From Gemmatimonadota bacterium (GTDB lineage Bacteria > Latescibacterota > UBA2968 > UBA8231): a stretch of DNA of 44,292 nt. The notes beneath the pieces were generated by a model. It searched no databases. It was given only the letters and a program-made list of their open reading frames with translations, and was not told the DNA's origin. Both the position numbers and the translations under genes were made by a program. The DNA lies in assembly GCA_002712305.1 (NCBI GenBank), contig PATE01000047.1:1-44292 (forward strand), written 5' to 3'. Shown in pieces: positions 1-8,079 of the stretch; position 1 is the stretch's first letter, and each line of letters opens with the position of its first letter.

Positions 1-224
1 TTGGTGTCCTCGCCGATGACGATCTCGGCAATGTCACCCCGCAACACACAGTTGTACCACACCGACGCACGAGCACCGATTGTGACGGTGCCCATGAGCA
101 TGGCGTTGGGGGCGACGAAGGCATCGTCGGCGGTGGTGATGTTGTCGACGAATCCCTCCGGTCGCAGGGTGACGGCCGGATGGGGGTATTGACTCGGGTC
201 GTCGAAGGACGCGGCATCGGTCAT
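1..224 (-). CDS. gamma-carbonic-anhydrase-like left-handed beta-helix protein, 5' part only
   Basis: Reading leftwards from an ATG at 222-224 gives about 74 residues that run off the window. The N-terminus ends in a hexapeptide-repeat region containing SVWYNCVLRGD and MGTVTIGA, the signature of the gamma-carbonic anhydrase/PaaY/YrdA group of trimeric left-handed beta-helix proteins. The metal-binding histidines normally lie further on and are outside the window, so true carbonic anhydrase activity cannot be judged. Its start overlaps the stop of the upstream dehydrogenase gene by one base (TGATG), so the two are probably translationally coupled. Family is fairly certain; the reaction is not. 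Confidence 0.8.
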   Translation of the reverse strand, partial: MTDAASFDDPSQYPHPAVTLRPEGFVDNITTADDAFVAPNAMLMGTVTIGARASVWYNCVLRGDIAEIVIGEDT

Positions 225-1186
225 CAAGTGCCTTCCTTTGGATAAAGGGCCTTCAACAGGCGCACCAAACGCGCATCGCGATCGGCTTCCAGCTGCTCCA
301 TGCTCTTGCCGTCGACGAACTCGTCGATGCCATCGATGACGGCCTGTCGTGCCGAGTCAGGAACGGTCTCCCACTTGGCCAGGTCGGCGATGATCGGTTC
401 GCCCGCCGTGGGGACCAGCTTCTCGAAGAACTCGCGATAGCCACCGCGGCCACCACCCAGATGGTAGATCAGGTGTTGACCCATGAGGGCGAAGCGCAAC
501 CCGGGGCCCGCATAAAGAGCCTTGTCCACATCCTCCACCGTCGCCACACCTTCGTCAACCAGGTGCACGGCCTCGCGCCACAGTGCTGCGGCCAGTCGAT
601 TGCCGATGTATCCGAGGGCTTCCTTCTTCAAGACCACGGCGATCTTGCCCATGGCCTCGTAGAACTGGACCGTCGATTCCATCACGGCCGCGTCGGTGGC
701 CGTGCCAGGCACCAACTCCACCAGCGGAACCAGATGGGGTGGATTGAAGGGGTGGGCGAGGAGGAATCGTCCCGGATGCTGCAGCGATTGCTGCATTCGA
801 CTGGGCAGCAGACTCGAAGAGCTGCTGACGATCGTCGCCGATGCATCCACATGTTCCTCGATGAGGGCGTGCATGGGGGCCTTGCTCTCGTAGGTCTCCA
901 ACACCGATTCTTGCACGAACATCGCATCGCTCAAGGCTGACGGCTCCGAAGCTGGTTCGAGGAGCTGACGTGCCCGCTCGGCGACCTCGGCCGAATAGAG
1001 ATCGTGAGCAACGACGCTGTCGATGAGCCCCAGGGCTCGGTCGCGTCCGGCGAGGGTGGCTTCTTCGGAAACATCGAGCATGACCACTCGATGTCCATGA
1101 AGTGAGAACAGTGCGGCCCAACTCGAGCCGATGGTGCCGCAACCAACGACGGCCGTGACCTGAGGGGTCGGATTCGATGAAGCCAT
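224..1186 (-). CDS. 3-hydroxyacyl-CoA / L-carnitine dehydrogenase-like enzyme
   Basis: A 320-residue NAD-dependent dehydrogenase. The N-terminal Rossmann fold shows VVGCGTIGSSWA near residue 13 and the acidic residue of MLDVSEEA. The central SSSSSLLPS and HPFNPPHLVPLVELVPG motifs are typical of 3-hydroxyacyl-CoA dehydrogenase NAD-binding domains. The C-terminal helical domain has GPGLRFALMG and YHLGGGRGG, as in the carnitine dehydrogenase/lambda-crystallin (L-gulonate 3-dehydrogenase) branch, and the length matches that branch (about 320). It lies 3 bp downstream of a beta-keto acid cleavage enzyme. In known carnitine catabolism the dehydrogenase makes 3-dehydrocarnitine, which such an enzyme cleaves with acetyl-CoA. 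The exact substrate is an inference; another 3-hydroxy acid is possible. Confidence 0.85.
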   Translation of the reverse strand: MASSNPTPQVTAVVGCGTIGSSWAALFSLHGHRVVMLDVSEEATLAGRDRALGLIDSVVAHDLYSAEVAERARQLLEPASEPSALSDAMFVQESVLETYESKAPMHALIEEHVDASATIVSSSSSLLPSRMQQSLQHPGRFLLAHPFNPPHLVPLVELVPGTATDAAVMESTVQFYEAMGKIAVVLKKEALGYIGNRLAAALWREAVHLVDEGVATVEDVDKALYAGPGLRFALMGQHLIYHLGGGRGGYREFFEKLVPTAGEPIIADLAKWETVPDSARQAVIDGIDEFVDGKSMEQLEADRDARLVRLLKALYPKEGT

Positions 1187-1189
1187 CTC

Positions 1190-2119
1190 TCAGAAACTCA
1201 CATTCTCGGCACCCTTGAGCGCCAGCCGCTCTCGAGCCTGGTCGGGCGTGGCGATCTCCAGGGACATCTCCTTCAGGAGGCGAGTCAGCTTCGTCACCTG
1301 CTCGGCGTTCGATTTGGCAAATTCGCCCTTGGCGATATAGAGACTGTCCTCGAGGCCGACGCGCACGTTGCCTCCCATGTTGGCGCAGGTGATGCCCATA
1401 CTCATCTGGTGTCTGCCCGCCGCCAGGACCGACCACTCGTAGTTGTTGCCAAAGAGCTTGTTGGCCGTGTGTCGCATGAACTGGAGATTTTCCAGATCGG
1501 GTCCGATGCCGCCGAGGACACCGAAGATGGTCTGCACGAACAGGGGAGGTTTCACCAGTTTTCGATCGAGCATGTGGGCAAGATTGTAGAGGTGGCCCAC
1601 ATCGTAACACTCGTACTCGAAACGAGTGGAGCACCCTTCGCCAATCTGCTCGAGAATCATCTCGATATCCTTGAAGGTGTTCTTGAAGATGAAGTCTCGT
1701 GTCCCCGCCAGATATCCCGGTTCCCAGTCGTGCTTCCACGTCTTGTATCTGTCCACCAGAGGATAGAGGGCGAAGTTCATGGAGCCCATGTTCAGCGAAC
1801 ACATCTCTGGCTGCAGGTCCAACGGTGGCTGCATGCGCTGCTCGACCGTCATGTTGTGACCGCCACCGGTGGTGATGTTGACCACGGCGTCCGTCTCCTG
1901 CTTGATTCGCGGCAGGAACTGCCGGAACGTGTTGATGTCCCCCGTGGGGCGACCGGTTTCGGGCTCCCGGGCGTGCAGGTGCAGGATGGCGGCTCCCGCC
2001 TTTGCCGCATCGATGGCCTGTTCGGCGATCTGATCGGGCGTCACAGGCAGATAGTCGGACATGGTGGGGGTGTGTATCGACCCGGTAATCGCGCAGGAGA
2101 TGATGACGGGTTTTGGCAT
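1190..2119 (-). CDS. beta-keto acid cleavage enzyme (BKACE, DUF849)
   Basis: A 309-residue TIM-barrel protein of the BKACE/3-keto-5-aminohexanoate cleavage family. It starts MPKPVIISCAITGSIHTP, has the metal-binding ILHLHARE (His47, His49) and the VNITTGGGHNMTVEQR segment, and ends with a GGNVRVGLEDSLYIAKGE block that contributes the metal glutamate. Members use Zn and acetyl-CoA to cleave a beta-keto acid into acetoacetate and a new acyl-CoA; the substrate differs by subgroup. The adjacent carnitine-dehydrogenase-like gene suggests dehydrocarnitine or a similar beta-keto acid. The ORF is full length and probably first in its operon, with the nearest upstream gene divergent. Confidence 0.9.
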   Translation of the reverse strand: MPKPVIISCAITGSIHTPTMSDYLPVTPDQIAEQAIDAAKAGAAILHLHAREPETGRPTGDINTFRQFLPRIKQETDAVVNITTGGGHNMTVEQRMQPPLDLQPEMCSLNMGSMNFALYPLVDRYKTWKHDWEPGYLAGTRDFIFKNTFKDIEMILEQIGEGCSTRFEYECYDVGHLYNLAHMLDRKLVKPPLFVQTIFGVLGGIGPDLENLQFMRHTANKLFGNNYEWSVLAAGRHQMSMGITCANMGGNVRVGLEDSLYIAKGEFAKSNAEQVTKLTRLLKEMSLEIATPDQARERLALKGAENVSF

Positions 2120-2230
2120 AACGGTGGGATGTCTCCGGAATAGCGGAACAGCTTCTTAACGTCAGAAAGCCAGAAAAAGCTCATCGAGTAGATGGGTCAA
2201 GGGCAACGACGGATTGTCGAAGGAGGCCAG

Positions 2231-2920
2231 GTGACCTACGACCAGGTGATGGAGGCGCTCAAGCGATCAGGAACGGCGCAGAATCGAAAGATCTACGCTC
2301 GGCACGGTGCGTCTGGAGAGATGTTCGGTGTCAGTTTTGTTGAGTTGGGCAAGCTGCGAAAACGAATCGGCGCAGACCAAGAGGTTGCCGAGGCGTTGTG
2401 GAGCAGCGGTAACGTGGATGCCATGACCCTGGCGACGATGGTGGCCGAGCCGGAGACCTTCGGCAAGGAGGATCTCGATCGGTGGGTTCGTGTGATCGAC
2501 TACTCGACTATTGCGAACCAATTCGCCAAGTATGTAGTGGCCCGTTCGGCACCCGCTCCGTGGGCGGTGACGAAGTGGACGAAGGCCAAGCGCCCCTTCG
2601 TGGCGATCGCGGGTTGGGACGTCGTGTCCTGTCTGGCGATGGAAGAGGATGGGGGCTCGCTGGATCTTCTCGAATTACTGGGACGCATCGAAGCGGAGAT
2701 CGCCAGACCGCCTGATCAGGTCAAGCACGCCATGAACAATTCCATGATCGCCATCGGCCTGCACAGCAAGGGGCTGCGAAGAAAGGCGATCGCCGCGGCG
2801 AAACGAATCGGCCGGGTGGAGGTCGATCACGGCCAGACGGGCTGCAAAACACCATGCCATCCCGTATATCGAACGGGCCTGGGCTCGTCGGAAAACCTGA
2901 GCAGGTCGATTTTTTCTTGA
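2231..2920 (+). CDS. AlkD-like DNA alkylation repair protein, C-terminus frameshifted
   Basis: DNA alkylation repair (AlkD/HEAT-like) family, which removes alkylated bases. I place the start at GTG 2231, four bases after a strong AGGAGG (2221-2226), giving MTYDQVMEALKRSGTAQNRK as in relatives; an in-frame ATG at 2192 would add 13 residues. Family sequence continues to VDHGQTGCKTP (about codon 2848). The frame then reads an unrelated tail to 2920. Another frame over 2855-2900 encodes AIPYIERAWARRKT and a stop, the expected ending. The pattern fits a net loss of about two bases near 2850-2855, losing only about 15 terminal residues. Product may still fold; a sequencing error is equally possible. 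Confidence 0.8.
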   Translation: MTYDQVMEALKRSGTAQNRKIYARHGASGEMFGVSFVELGKLRKRIGADQEVAEALWSSGNVDAMTLATMVAEPETFGKEDLDRWVRVIDYSTIANQFAKYVVARSAPAPWAVTKWTKAKRPFVAIAGWDVVSCLAMEEDGGSLDLLELLGRIEAEIARPPDQVKHAMNNSMIAIGLHSKGLRRKAIAAAKRIGRVEVDHGQTGCKTPCHPVYRTGLGSSENLSRSIFS

Positions 2921-3023
2921 TCAGAGCCCGTCGGCAGCGCTAGGCTCCAACAGTCAACTCCGCTACAGTCTTGGGCCGCCACGAAAAAGAGAAGCGGGCG
3001 GCGCCGTCCCTATTGCTCACGGA

Positions 3024-3044
3024 GGGGGTGTCAAAGACACCTCC
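3024..3044. terminator. hairpin between convergent AlkD and tetR genes
   Basis: A nine-base stem (GGGGGTGTC / GACACCTCC, one G-T pair) with an AAA loop lies between two convergent genes, just beyond the tetR stop at 3054. It could terminate either transcript, but neither side has a convincing T-run, so it is a possible rather than a clear intrinsic terminator. Confidence 0.4.
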
Positions 3045-3053
3045 CTGCCCTCC

Positions 3054-3713
3054 CTAAGCAAATGGATCTCGGTGCCGCCCGCCCAACACTGCGGACTGCA
3101 ATACTGCTATTGTGTCCCGCCGCCCGTCGCCGACTGCTGCCGACAGGCCGAAGACACCCCGCACCGCTGCATACACAGCGTCTACATACTGCAATGCCGG
3201 TGGCGCCAGGGTCCCCTCATTGATCAAGCGAGGGACATTCAACATCAGGCCGCTGAAGTGGCTCATGGCGAGGACCGGATCGGTGTCCGGGAACTCGCCT
3301 GCCTGGCTCGCATCGGCAATCAACTGCGAAAACATGCGTCCTTGCTGAAGAGTGATGTCACTCTCCGTGAAATCGTAGGGGGTCAGCAGGACGTAGGTGA
3401 AGGCATCCGGATATCGATCGTAGTACTCGAACGAGAGTCGGATCCAATCACGTAGCAGGTCTTCGAGGGTCGCTGTCCGCGACTGGAGCAACTGCTCCTT
3501 TTCCTCCACCATGTCCGCCACGATCTGCTGATATGCCTGCTGGCACAGATCATCTTTGTTGTCAAAGTGGCGGTAGAGGGCTCCTTCGGTGACCCCTGCC
3601 TCGCTGGCGATTTGCCGGATGGACACACCGGATACGCCTTGCTTGGCAGCGAGACGAATCGTCGCATCGACGATTTCACCTCGTCTGTTCTTTCGTCCAC
3701 TACCCATAACCAT
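3054..3713 (-). CDS. TetR/AcrR-family transcriptional regulator
   Basis: A 219-residue repressor-type protein. The N-terminal helix-turn-helix domain reads IVDATIRLAAKQGVSGVSIRQIA followed by EAGVTEGALYRHFDNKDDL, the classic TetR recognition helix. The rest is an all-helical ligand-binding domain. The ATG at 3713 gives MVMGSGRK; a second ATG lies at 3707. An imperfect palindrome and a TATACT -10 box lie directly upstream, so it probably controls its own transcription. It sits downstream of, and in the same direction as, the SDR/OB-fold/thiolase genes. An acyl-CoA or related ligand for that pathway is a reasonable guess, not shown by sequence. Confidence 0.9.
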   Translation of the reverse strand: MVMGSGRKNRRGEIVDATIRLAAKQGVSGVSIRQIASEAGVTEGALYRHFDNKDDLCQQAYQQIVADMVEEKEQLLQSRTATLEDLLRDWIRLSFEYYDRYPDAFTYVLLTPYDFTESDITLQQGRMFSQLIADASQAGEFPDTDPVLAMSHFSGLMLNVPRLINEGTLAPPALQYVDAVYAAVRGVFGLSAAVGDGRRDTIAVLQSAVLGGRHRDPFA

Positions 3714-3718
3714 ATATG

Positions 3719-3740
3719 TAAGTATACGATCGCTTACTTA
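3719..3740. promoter_or_regulatory. TetR operator overlapping the tetR promoter
   Basis: A 22-bp imperfect palindrome: TAAGTA, two bases, CGATCG, two bases, TACTTA; 18 of 22 positions are symmetric. Size and position are typical of TetR-family operators. It overlaps a TATACT -10 hexamer (minus strand, 3721-3726). The tetR ATG at 3713 is only about eight bases beyond that hexamer, so the message could be almost leaderless if this -10 is used. Confidence 0.65.
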
Positions 3741-3798
3741 GGCAGGCAGAAATTTCCACCCAAGCCCGGAGGACCAGGCTTCCCCATCGAGTCCACTG

Positions 3799-4590
3799 CT
3801 ATTTACAGGTAATGCCGCCGTCGACAACCAGCTGTGTGCCGGTCACGTATTGTGCCTCGTCTGAGGCCAGGAAGAGGGCCGCGTAAGCCACATCCCATGC
3901 CGTGCCCATCCGCTTCATGGGCACCAGGTCATGCCGTTTTCGGATCATCTCTTCCTTGTCGCCCCCATACCCCGATGTGACGTAGTGTTCGATCTGCGGC
4001 GTATGCATCAGGCCGGGCAGAATGCAGTTGGCGCGGATCCCGGCTGCAGCATACTCCATGGCGATCTGCTGGGTCAGTTGATTGACGGCGCCCTTGGTGG
4101 CCGCGTACGAGATGCAGGGGTAGCCGATGGCGCGAATCGAGGCGATGGAGGAGATGTTGACGATGGCGCCACTGCCTTGCTCGACCATCTGCGGCAGGCA
4201 GGTGCGACAGGTCAGATACATACTCTTCACATTGACGGAGAACTGCTGATCCCAATCGTCAGCTGAGATCTCCTGGGTGCCGCCCACGACGGGGATGCCC
4301 ACATTGTTGTGCAGAATATCCACACGACCGAATTCTGACAGACACCGGTCGACGACATGCTGCACCTGGTCCTCGACGGTCACGTCCGCTTCCACGGCGA
4401 TACACTGGCCCCCCTCGCCGGTGATGATGTCGCGTGTTTCCTCTGCAGCACTCAACGTGCGGTCCACGGCAGCGACCAGGGCGCCTTCACGCGCATACAC
4501 GACGGCCGCCGCCTTGCCATTGCCCCAGCCCGGACCGATCGACCCGGCTCCGGTGACGATGGTCGCTTTGTCTTTCACACGATCGGTCAT
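3799..4590 (-). CDS. short-chain dehydrogenase/reductase (SDR)
   Basis: A 263-residue classical SDR. It shows the cofactor motif TGAGSIGPGWGNGKA near residue 15 (a slightly extended glycine loop), the NNVG motif, catalytic Ser in NISSIAS, the YAATK catalytic pair, and a C-terminal VTGTQLVVDGGITCK. It is an NAD(P)-dependent oxidoreductase, probably for a beta-hydroxy/keto acyl-CoA or a cyclic alcohol. It follows the thiolase and OB-fold genes with a 23-bp gap, as in steroid-ring or acyl side-chain degradation clusters, and precedes the TetR gene. Substrate is not determinable from sequence. Confidence 0.85.
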   Translation of the reverse strand: MTDRVKDKATIVTGAGSIGPGWGNGKAAAVVYAREGALVAAVDRTLSAAEETRDIITGEGGQCIAVEADVTVEDQVQHVVDRCLSEFGRVDILHNNVGIPVVGGTQEISADDWDQQFSVNVKSMYLTCRTCLPQMVEQGSGAIVNISSIASIRAIGYPCISYAATKGAVNQLTQQIAMEYAAAGIRANCILPGLMHTPQIEHYVTSGYGGDKEEMIRKRHDLVPMKRMGTAWDVAYAALFLASDEAQYVTGTQLVVDGGITCK

Positions 4591-4613
4591 GATCAGCCTC
4601 TATGAACGTGATG

Positions 4614-5054
4614 TCAGCGGTGCGCGAAGACCCATCGAGGCTCCGGGGACGCGTCGTCCGATGCATCAGAAGGGGTGTCCGGTCGTTTGTCTGGAAATCT
4701 GATCGCCAGGGGCAGGCCGATGTCGATGCGTTCGGGGTGGCGTGCATCGACGCCATCGATGCGTGCAACGATCCGTGGTCCTTCGTCGAGGCGAACCACC
4801 CCCGTGCAATACGGATTCTCACGGCCAAACCCAAGCTGGGCCATCCAGGGTGGGCAGATGGAGATCGACGTGAAGGCGGCAAGAGTTCCCGTCCCGGCCA
4901 TCTCCACCCACTGCATGTCGTTCTTATGGCAGTCAGGGCAAAGCGGGCGTGGTGGAACCCAGATCTTCGAACACGACGCGCACTGCGAACCCATCAGCCT
5001 CTTTTCTGCAAGGAACTGCTCGAAGGACTGATCGCTGATCCGCGGCGTCGTCAC
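4614..5054 (-). CDS. Zn-ribbon/OB-fold acyl-CoA-associated protein (DUF35, ChsH2-like)
   Basis: A 146-residue protein with an N-terminal helix, a rubredoxin-like zinc ribbon (CASC near residue 25 and CPDC near residue 39), then an OB-fold with GTGTLAAFTSI and YCTGVVRLDEGPRIVARI. This DUF35 family nearly always pairs with an SCP-x-type thiolase or with MaoC-like hydratases and helps bind the acyl-CoA or shape the active site. It sits 3 bp downstream of the thiolase here, the expected partner arrangement. The last 20 residues are polar and probably disordered. Confidence 0.88.
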   Translation of the reverse strand: MTTPRISDQSFEQFLAEKRLMGSQCASCSKIWVPPRPLCPDCHKNDMQWVEMAGTGTLAAFTSISICPPWMAQLGFGRENPYCTGVVRLDEGPRIVARIDGVDARHPERIDIGLPLAIRFPDKRPDTPSDASDDASPEPRWVFAHR

Positions 5055-5057
5055 CCG

Positions 5058-6323
5058 TCACCGTCTTTCCAGGATCGTGACGGCACAGGTGCCGCCCGTT
5101 CCACCGATAGACTGGGTCATGCCCAGATGCAGATCCTGATTTGGGATCTGTCGCTCCTGGGCCGTCTGCCGCAACTGGTGCCAGATCTCGATCATCTGAG
5201 CGGTCCCGGTCGCGCCCACAGGATGTCCCTTGCACTTCAGACCACCCGAGGAATTGATCGGCTTCGAGCCGTCGATCTTAGTGAGGCCCTCTTCGACGGC
5301 TTTGTATCCCGTACCGGCCTCGAAGAATCCGAGGTCTTCCATGTGCATGATCTCGGCGATGGTGAAACAATCGTGCACTTCGGCCAGCTGGATGTCTGCG
5401 GGTGTAACACCCGCCATCTGGTAGGCCTCGCGGGCGGCGGCCCGCGTGGCTTCGAAGGAGGTCAGATCGTCGGCGGCGTGCAGCGCCCGGCCGCTGGCCT
5501 GACCCAGGCCGCGAACATGAATCGGTGCATCGGTGAAGGAGGCGGCCAACTCTTCGGCGACCAGCAGGACACAGGAGGCGCCGTCGCTGATGGGACTGCA
5601 GTCGAACAGATGCATGGGCCAGGCGATGGCAGGGTTCGCCCGGGGATCGGCCAGGAACTCTTTCTCCGTTTCCCAGGTGGGGGCCGGGTCGCCCTTCTGC
5701 GTCGCCCGCTCGATGCGGGATTTCATGATCTGCTGAATCGTGCGCTGGTGTTGGGCTTTGGGATTGGAACGTGCGTTGTTGTGACTCTTGATCGTCACAT
5801 TCATGAGATGTTCGCGGGTCGCGCCATATCGATCGAAATACGCCGTGGCCATGGCGCCAAAGACCCCGGGGAATGTGAATCCTGCAGATCGTTCGTAGGG
5901 GCTGGCCGCAAGGGCGAGTCCTTCAGCCACCTCTTCGGTCGATCGTTTCGACATCTCCTCGAAGCCGCCCACCAGTACCATGTCATAGTAGCCCGAGGCA
6001 ATGGCGAAGACTCCTTCCCGAAAGGCGAGGGCACTCGATGCACAGGCCCCCTCGGTTCGAGTGGCAGGTTTGGGGATCAGGCCGAGAGCATCGGTCAGGA
6101 TTGCGCCCCAATGGGACTGCTGTACGAACAGGTCGTTGGTGAAATTGCCGACGTAGAGTGCGTCGATATCGTTGGGGTCGAGGCCTTTGTCGACGGATTC
6201 GCGCATCTCCTCAAAGGCTTCGAGAAACAGATCCTTCGAGTCGCGATCGTCGAACATGCCAAAGCGCGACATGCCGGCACCGACAAGACTGACACCGCGG
6301 CCGAGTCTGCGAGTCTTAGACAT
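5058..6323 (-). CDS. SCP-x-type acetyl-CoA acyltransferase (thiolase)
   Basis: A 421-residue thiolase of the lipid-transfer/SCP-x branch. The start is the ATG at 6323 (MSKTRRLGRGVSLVGAGMSRF); longer in-frame starts lie inside the preceding gene. The nucleophile Cys is in EGACASSALAF near residue 92. The HDCFT motif and the C-terminal LKCKGHPVGATG carry the other catalytic residues. Such enzymes cleave beta-ketoacyl-CoA, often branched or steroid side chains, and need a DUF35 partner, which follows. The gene overlaps the end of the ABC binding-protein gene by 8 bp, so it appears to be translated as part of the transporter operon, which is unusual. Confidence 0.92.
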   Translation of the reverse strand: MSKTRRLGRGVSLVGAGMSRFGMFDDRDSKDLFLEAFEEMRESVDKGLDPNDIDALYVGNFTNDLFVQQSHWGAILTDALGLIPKPATRTEGACASSALAFREGVFAIASGYYDMVLVGGFEEMSKRSTEEVAEGLALAASPYERSAGFTFPGVFGAMATAYFDRYGATREHLMNVTIKSHNNARSNPKAQHQRTIQQIMKSRIERATQKGDPAPTWETEKEFLADPRANPAIAWPMHLFDCSPISDGASCVLLVAEELAASFTDAPIHVRGLGQASGRALHAADDLTSFEATRAAAREAYQMAGVTPADIQLAEVHDCFTIAEIMHMEDLGFFEAGTGYKAVEEGLTKIDGSKPINSSGGLKCKGHPVGATGTAQMIEIWHQLRQTAQERQIPNQDLHLGMTQSIGGTGGTCAVTILERR

Positions 6324-8079
6324 CTCGAGTCGGTTCGAGGCGGACGAAGGTCTTGAGCAGTTCCCACTGCCAGGAGTGGGGGAACCCGTAGGGATCATCC
6401 TGAGAGGGCCAGCCTGTCCAGCGCGAATTGTTGAGCGGGTAGCGGATGATCAATTGGGACAGGAAGATATCGGGCATTTCGTCGACCCAGATCTCCATCG
6501 CTTCCAGGAACAGTCGCTGAAGCTCTGGATCGCCCACCTGAAGAGGTGCGGTCTGCTCGACGATGCGGTCGTATTCCTCGTTACGCCAACGTGATGTGGT
6601 CGTCGTCAAGGGTATAGGTTGCCCCGTGGGCCTGTAATATTGAGACGTGTAGACGTTGAGCATGACGAAAGGATCCATGCCCCGTACGCCGCTGGGGCCC
6701 TTGCAACCCAGCGATGCTTTCTGCTCTCCCGTCTGTACCAGCGTCGCCAGACCGGGCGAGGTGTCGAAGGAGGCGTCGAATCCCGCCTCGCGCAGTTGTT
6801 GCGTCAGCGGTGGGCCGTACGGCCTGAGCCACTGGGGTACATACATGCTGATCTCGACGCGTTCACCTTCCGCATCGATCCACATGCCCTCCTCATCTTG
6901 CCGATAGCCGATGCCCTGCATGATGGGAGCCACCTGCTCCGACTGACCGTGCGTCCCATATCCCTTGGCGGCCAGAATCTCATCGAGGGGGTCGATAAAG
7001 GGGGCAAACCACTCGTAGGGTGTGAAGGGATGGAGGGCGGGCACGCCGGCGCCTGACTCTGCCAGTTGCACGAGTTTGTCGCGGTCTAGGGACAGCGAGA
7101 TGGCTCGACGGATCCGTGGATCGTCAAAGGGCGCTTCCGAACAGTTCAGCGACAGATCGATGGGACACCAGTCGAGGTAGCCGTAGGGCGGGTCACTGCC
7201 CGAAAAGGTTGAAACCTTTTCGTTGCGTTCCAGCACATTCTCGAGGGTCAGCACCTGCATGATGAAACCCATGTCGAGCTGGTCGGTCAGCAGCAACTGG
7301 GCCGCCTGACTCTCCTCCTGCTGCGGTACGTAGATGATGCGTTCGACTCTGGGCAATCGTTTGAAGCTTGTCCGGGCGGCCCACCAGTCGGGTCGCAGGT
7401 CGAAGATCTTCTGGTAAGGTGAGGCGTAGACGAGTCGATAGGGTCCCGTGCCAAGGGGCAGGCCCGCATCGATGTCGTGGTTGGAGAACTCCAGTGGATC
7501 CACATCCTTCCAGATGTGCTCGGGTAGAATGTGTACACCGTGGTTGCTGCTCAGCGTCGTGGCCCAGAATGCCGGGCCTGGTTGAGTGAGGACCAAACGA
7601 ATGGTGCGTTCGTCGACGACTTCGCTCCTGTCGAAGAACTCCGGCAAGTCGGCCAGATGTACCATCGATCCGGCGTGTTCCTTGAGCAGGTCGAAGGTAA
7701 AGGCCACGTCGCTGGTCGTAAGGGGATGTCCATCGGACCACTTGATTCCCTCACGAAGGGTGATGGTGATGACGCGGAAGTCATCGTCGTATTCCCATGT
7801 TTCGGCCAGCCAGTTCTCGTGGTCGCCCGTGATCACGTTGAACATGATGAGGGGTTCAAACATGGCCGGCAGGGTGCCGAGGTGATATCCCTGGTCAGAG
7901 CCGGGGATGTAGGGATTCTGATTGTTGAAGAGGGCGTATTGATTCGGCCCGCCATTCATGATGATGAGGGTGCGGTCGCGATGGACCTCAGGTAGCTCGA
8001 CACCGGGCGTACATGCAGCCAGATGGAGCAGAATGCAGGCCCATCCCACGACGGCGTGGTTGAAGGTTTTCCGGTTCAT
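6316..8079 (-). CDS. ABC transporter substrate-binding lipoprotein, peptide/nickel (SBP family 5)
   Basis: A 587-residue extracellular solute-binding protein. The start at 8079 gives MNRKTFNHAVVGWACILLHLAACTPG, a lipoprotein signal with lipobox LAAC (Cys23). Family 5 features include WEYDDDFRVITITLREGIKWSDGHPLTTSDVAFTF in relatives' usual place (about residues 95-130) and the FDDPRIRRAISLSLDR segment. It captures oligopeptides or other medium-sized ligands for the permeases encoded upstream. Its ATG overlaps the stop of the second ATPase (ATGA) and its end overlaps the thiolase start. The unusually distal position and the link to acyl-CoA genes leave the ligand open: a non-peptide carboxylate is possible. 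Confidence 0.9.
   Translation of the reverse strand: MNRKTFNHAVVGWACILLHLAACTPGVELPEVHRDRTLIIMNGGPNQYALFNNQNPYIPGSDQGYHLGTLPAMFEPLIMFNVITGDHENWLAETWEYDDDFRVITITLREGIKWSDGHPLTTSDVAFTFDLLKEHAGSMVHLADLPEFFDRSEVVDERTIRLVLTQPGPAFWATTLSSNHGVHILPEHIWKDVDPLEFSNHDIDAGLPLGTGPYRLVYASPYQKIFDLRPDWWAARTSFKRLPRVERIIYVPQQEESQAAQLLLTDQLDMGFIMQVLTLENVLERNEKVSTFSGSDPPYGYLDWCPIDLSLNCSEAPFDDPRIRRAISLSLDRDKLVQLAESGAGVPALHPFTPYEWFAPFIDPLDEILAAKGYGTHGQSEQVAPIMQGIGYRQDEEGMWIDAEGERVEISMYVPQWLRPYGPPLTQQLREAGFDASFDTSPGLATLVQTGEQKASLGCKGPSGVRGMDPFVMLNVYTSQYYRPTGQPIPLTTTTSRWRNEEYDRIVEQTAPLQVGDPELQRLFLEAMEIWVDEMPDIFLSQLIIRYPLNNSRWTGWPSQDDPYGFPHSWQWELLKTFVRLEPTRDV

Noticed and set aside
555-1802. Long minus-strand ORF (415 codons) in another frame of the BKACE and dehydrogenase genes
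   Set aside because: Low-complexity, Arg-rich translation without motifs; the other frame contains clear enzymes.
2845-2870. Programmed frameshifting in the AlkD-like gene
   Set aside because: No slippery heptamer or downstream structure stands out; a small deletion or sequencing error is simpler.
4602-6356. Long plus-strand ORF (584 codons) opposite the thiolase and OB-fold genes
   Set aside because: It is antisense to two recognised genes, has no family features and is a by-product of GC-rich codon usage.
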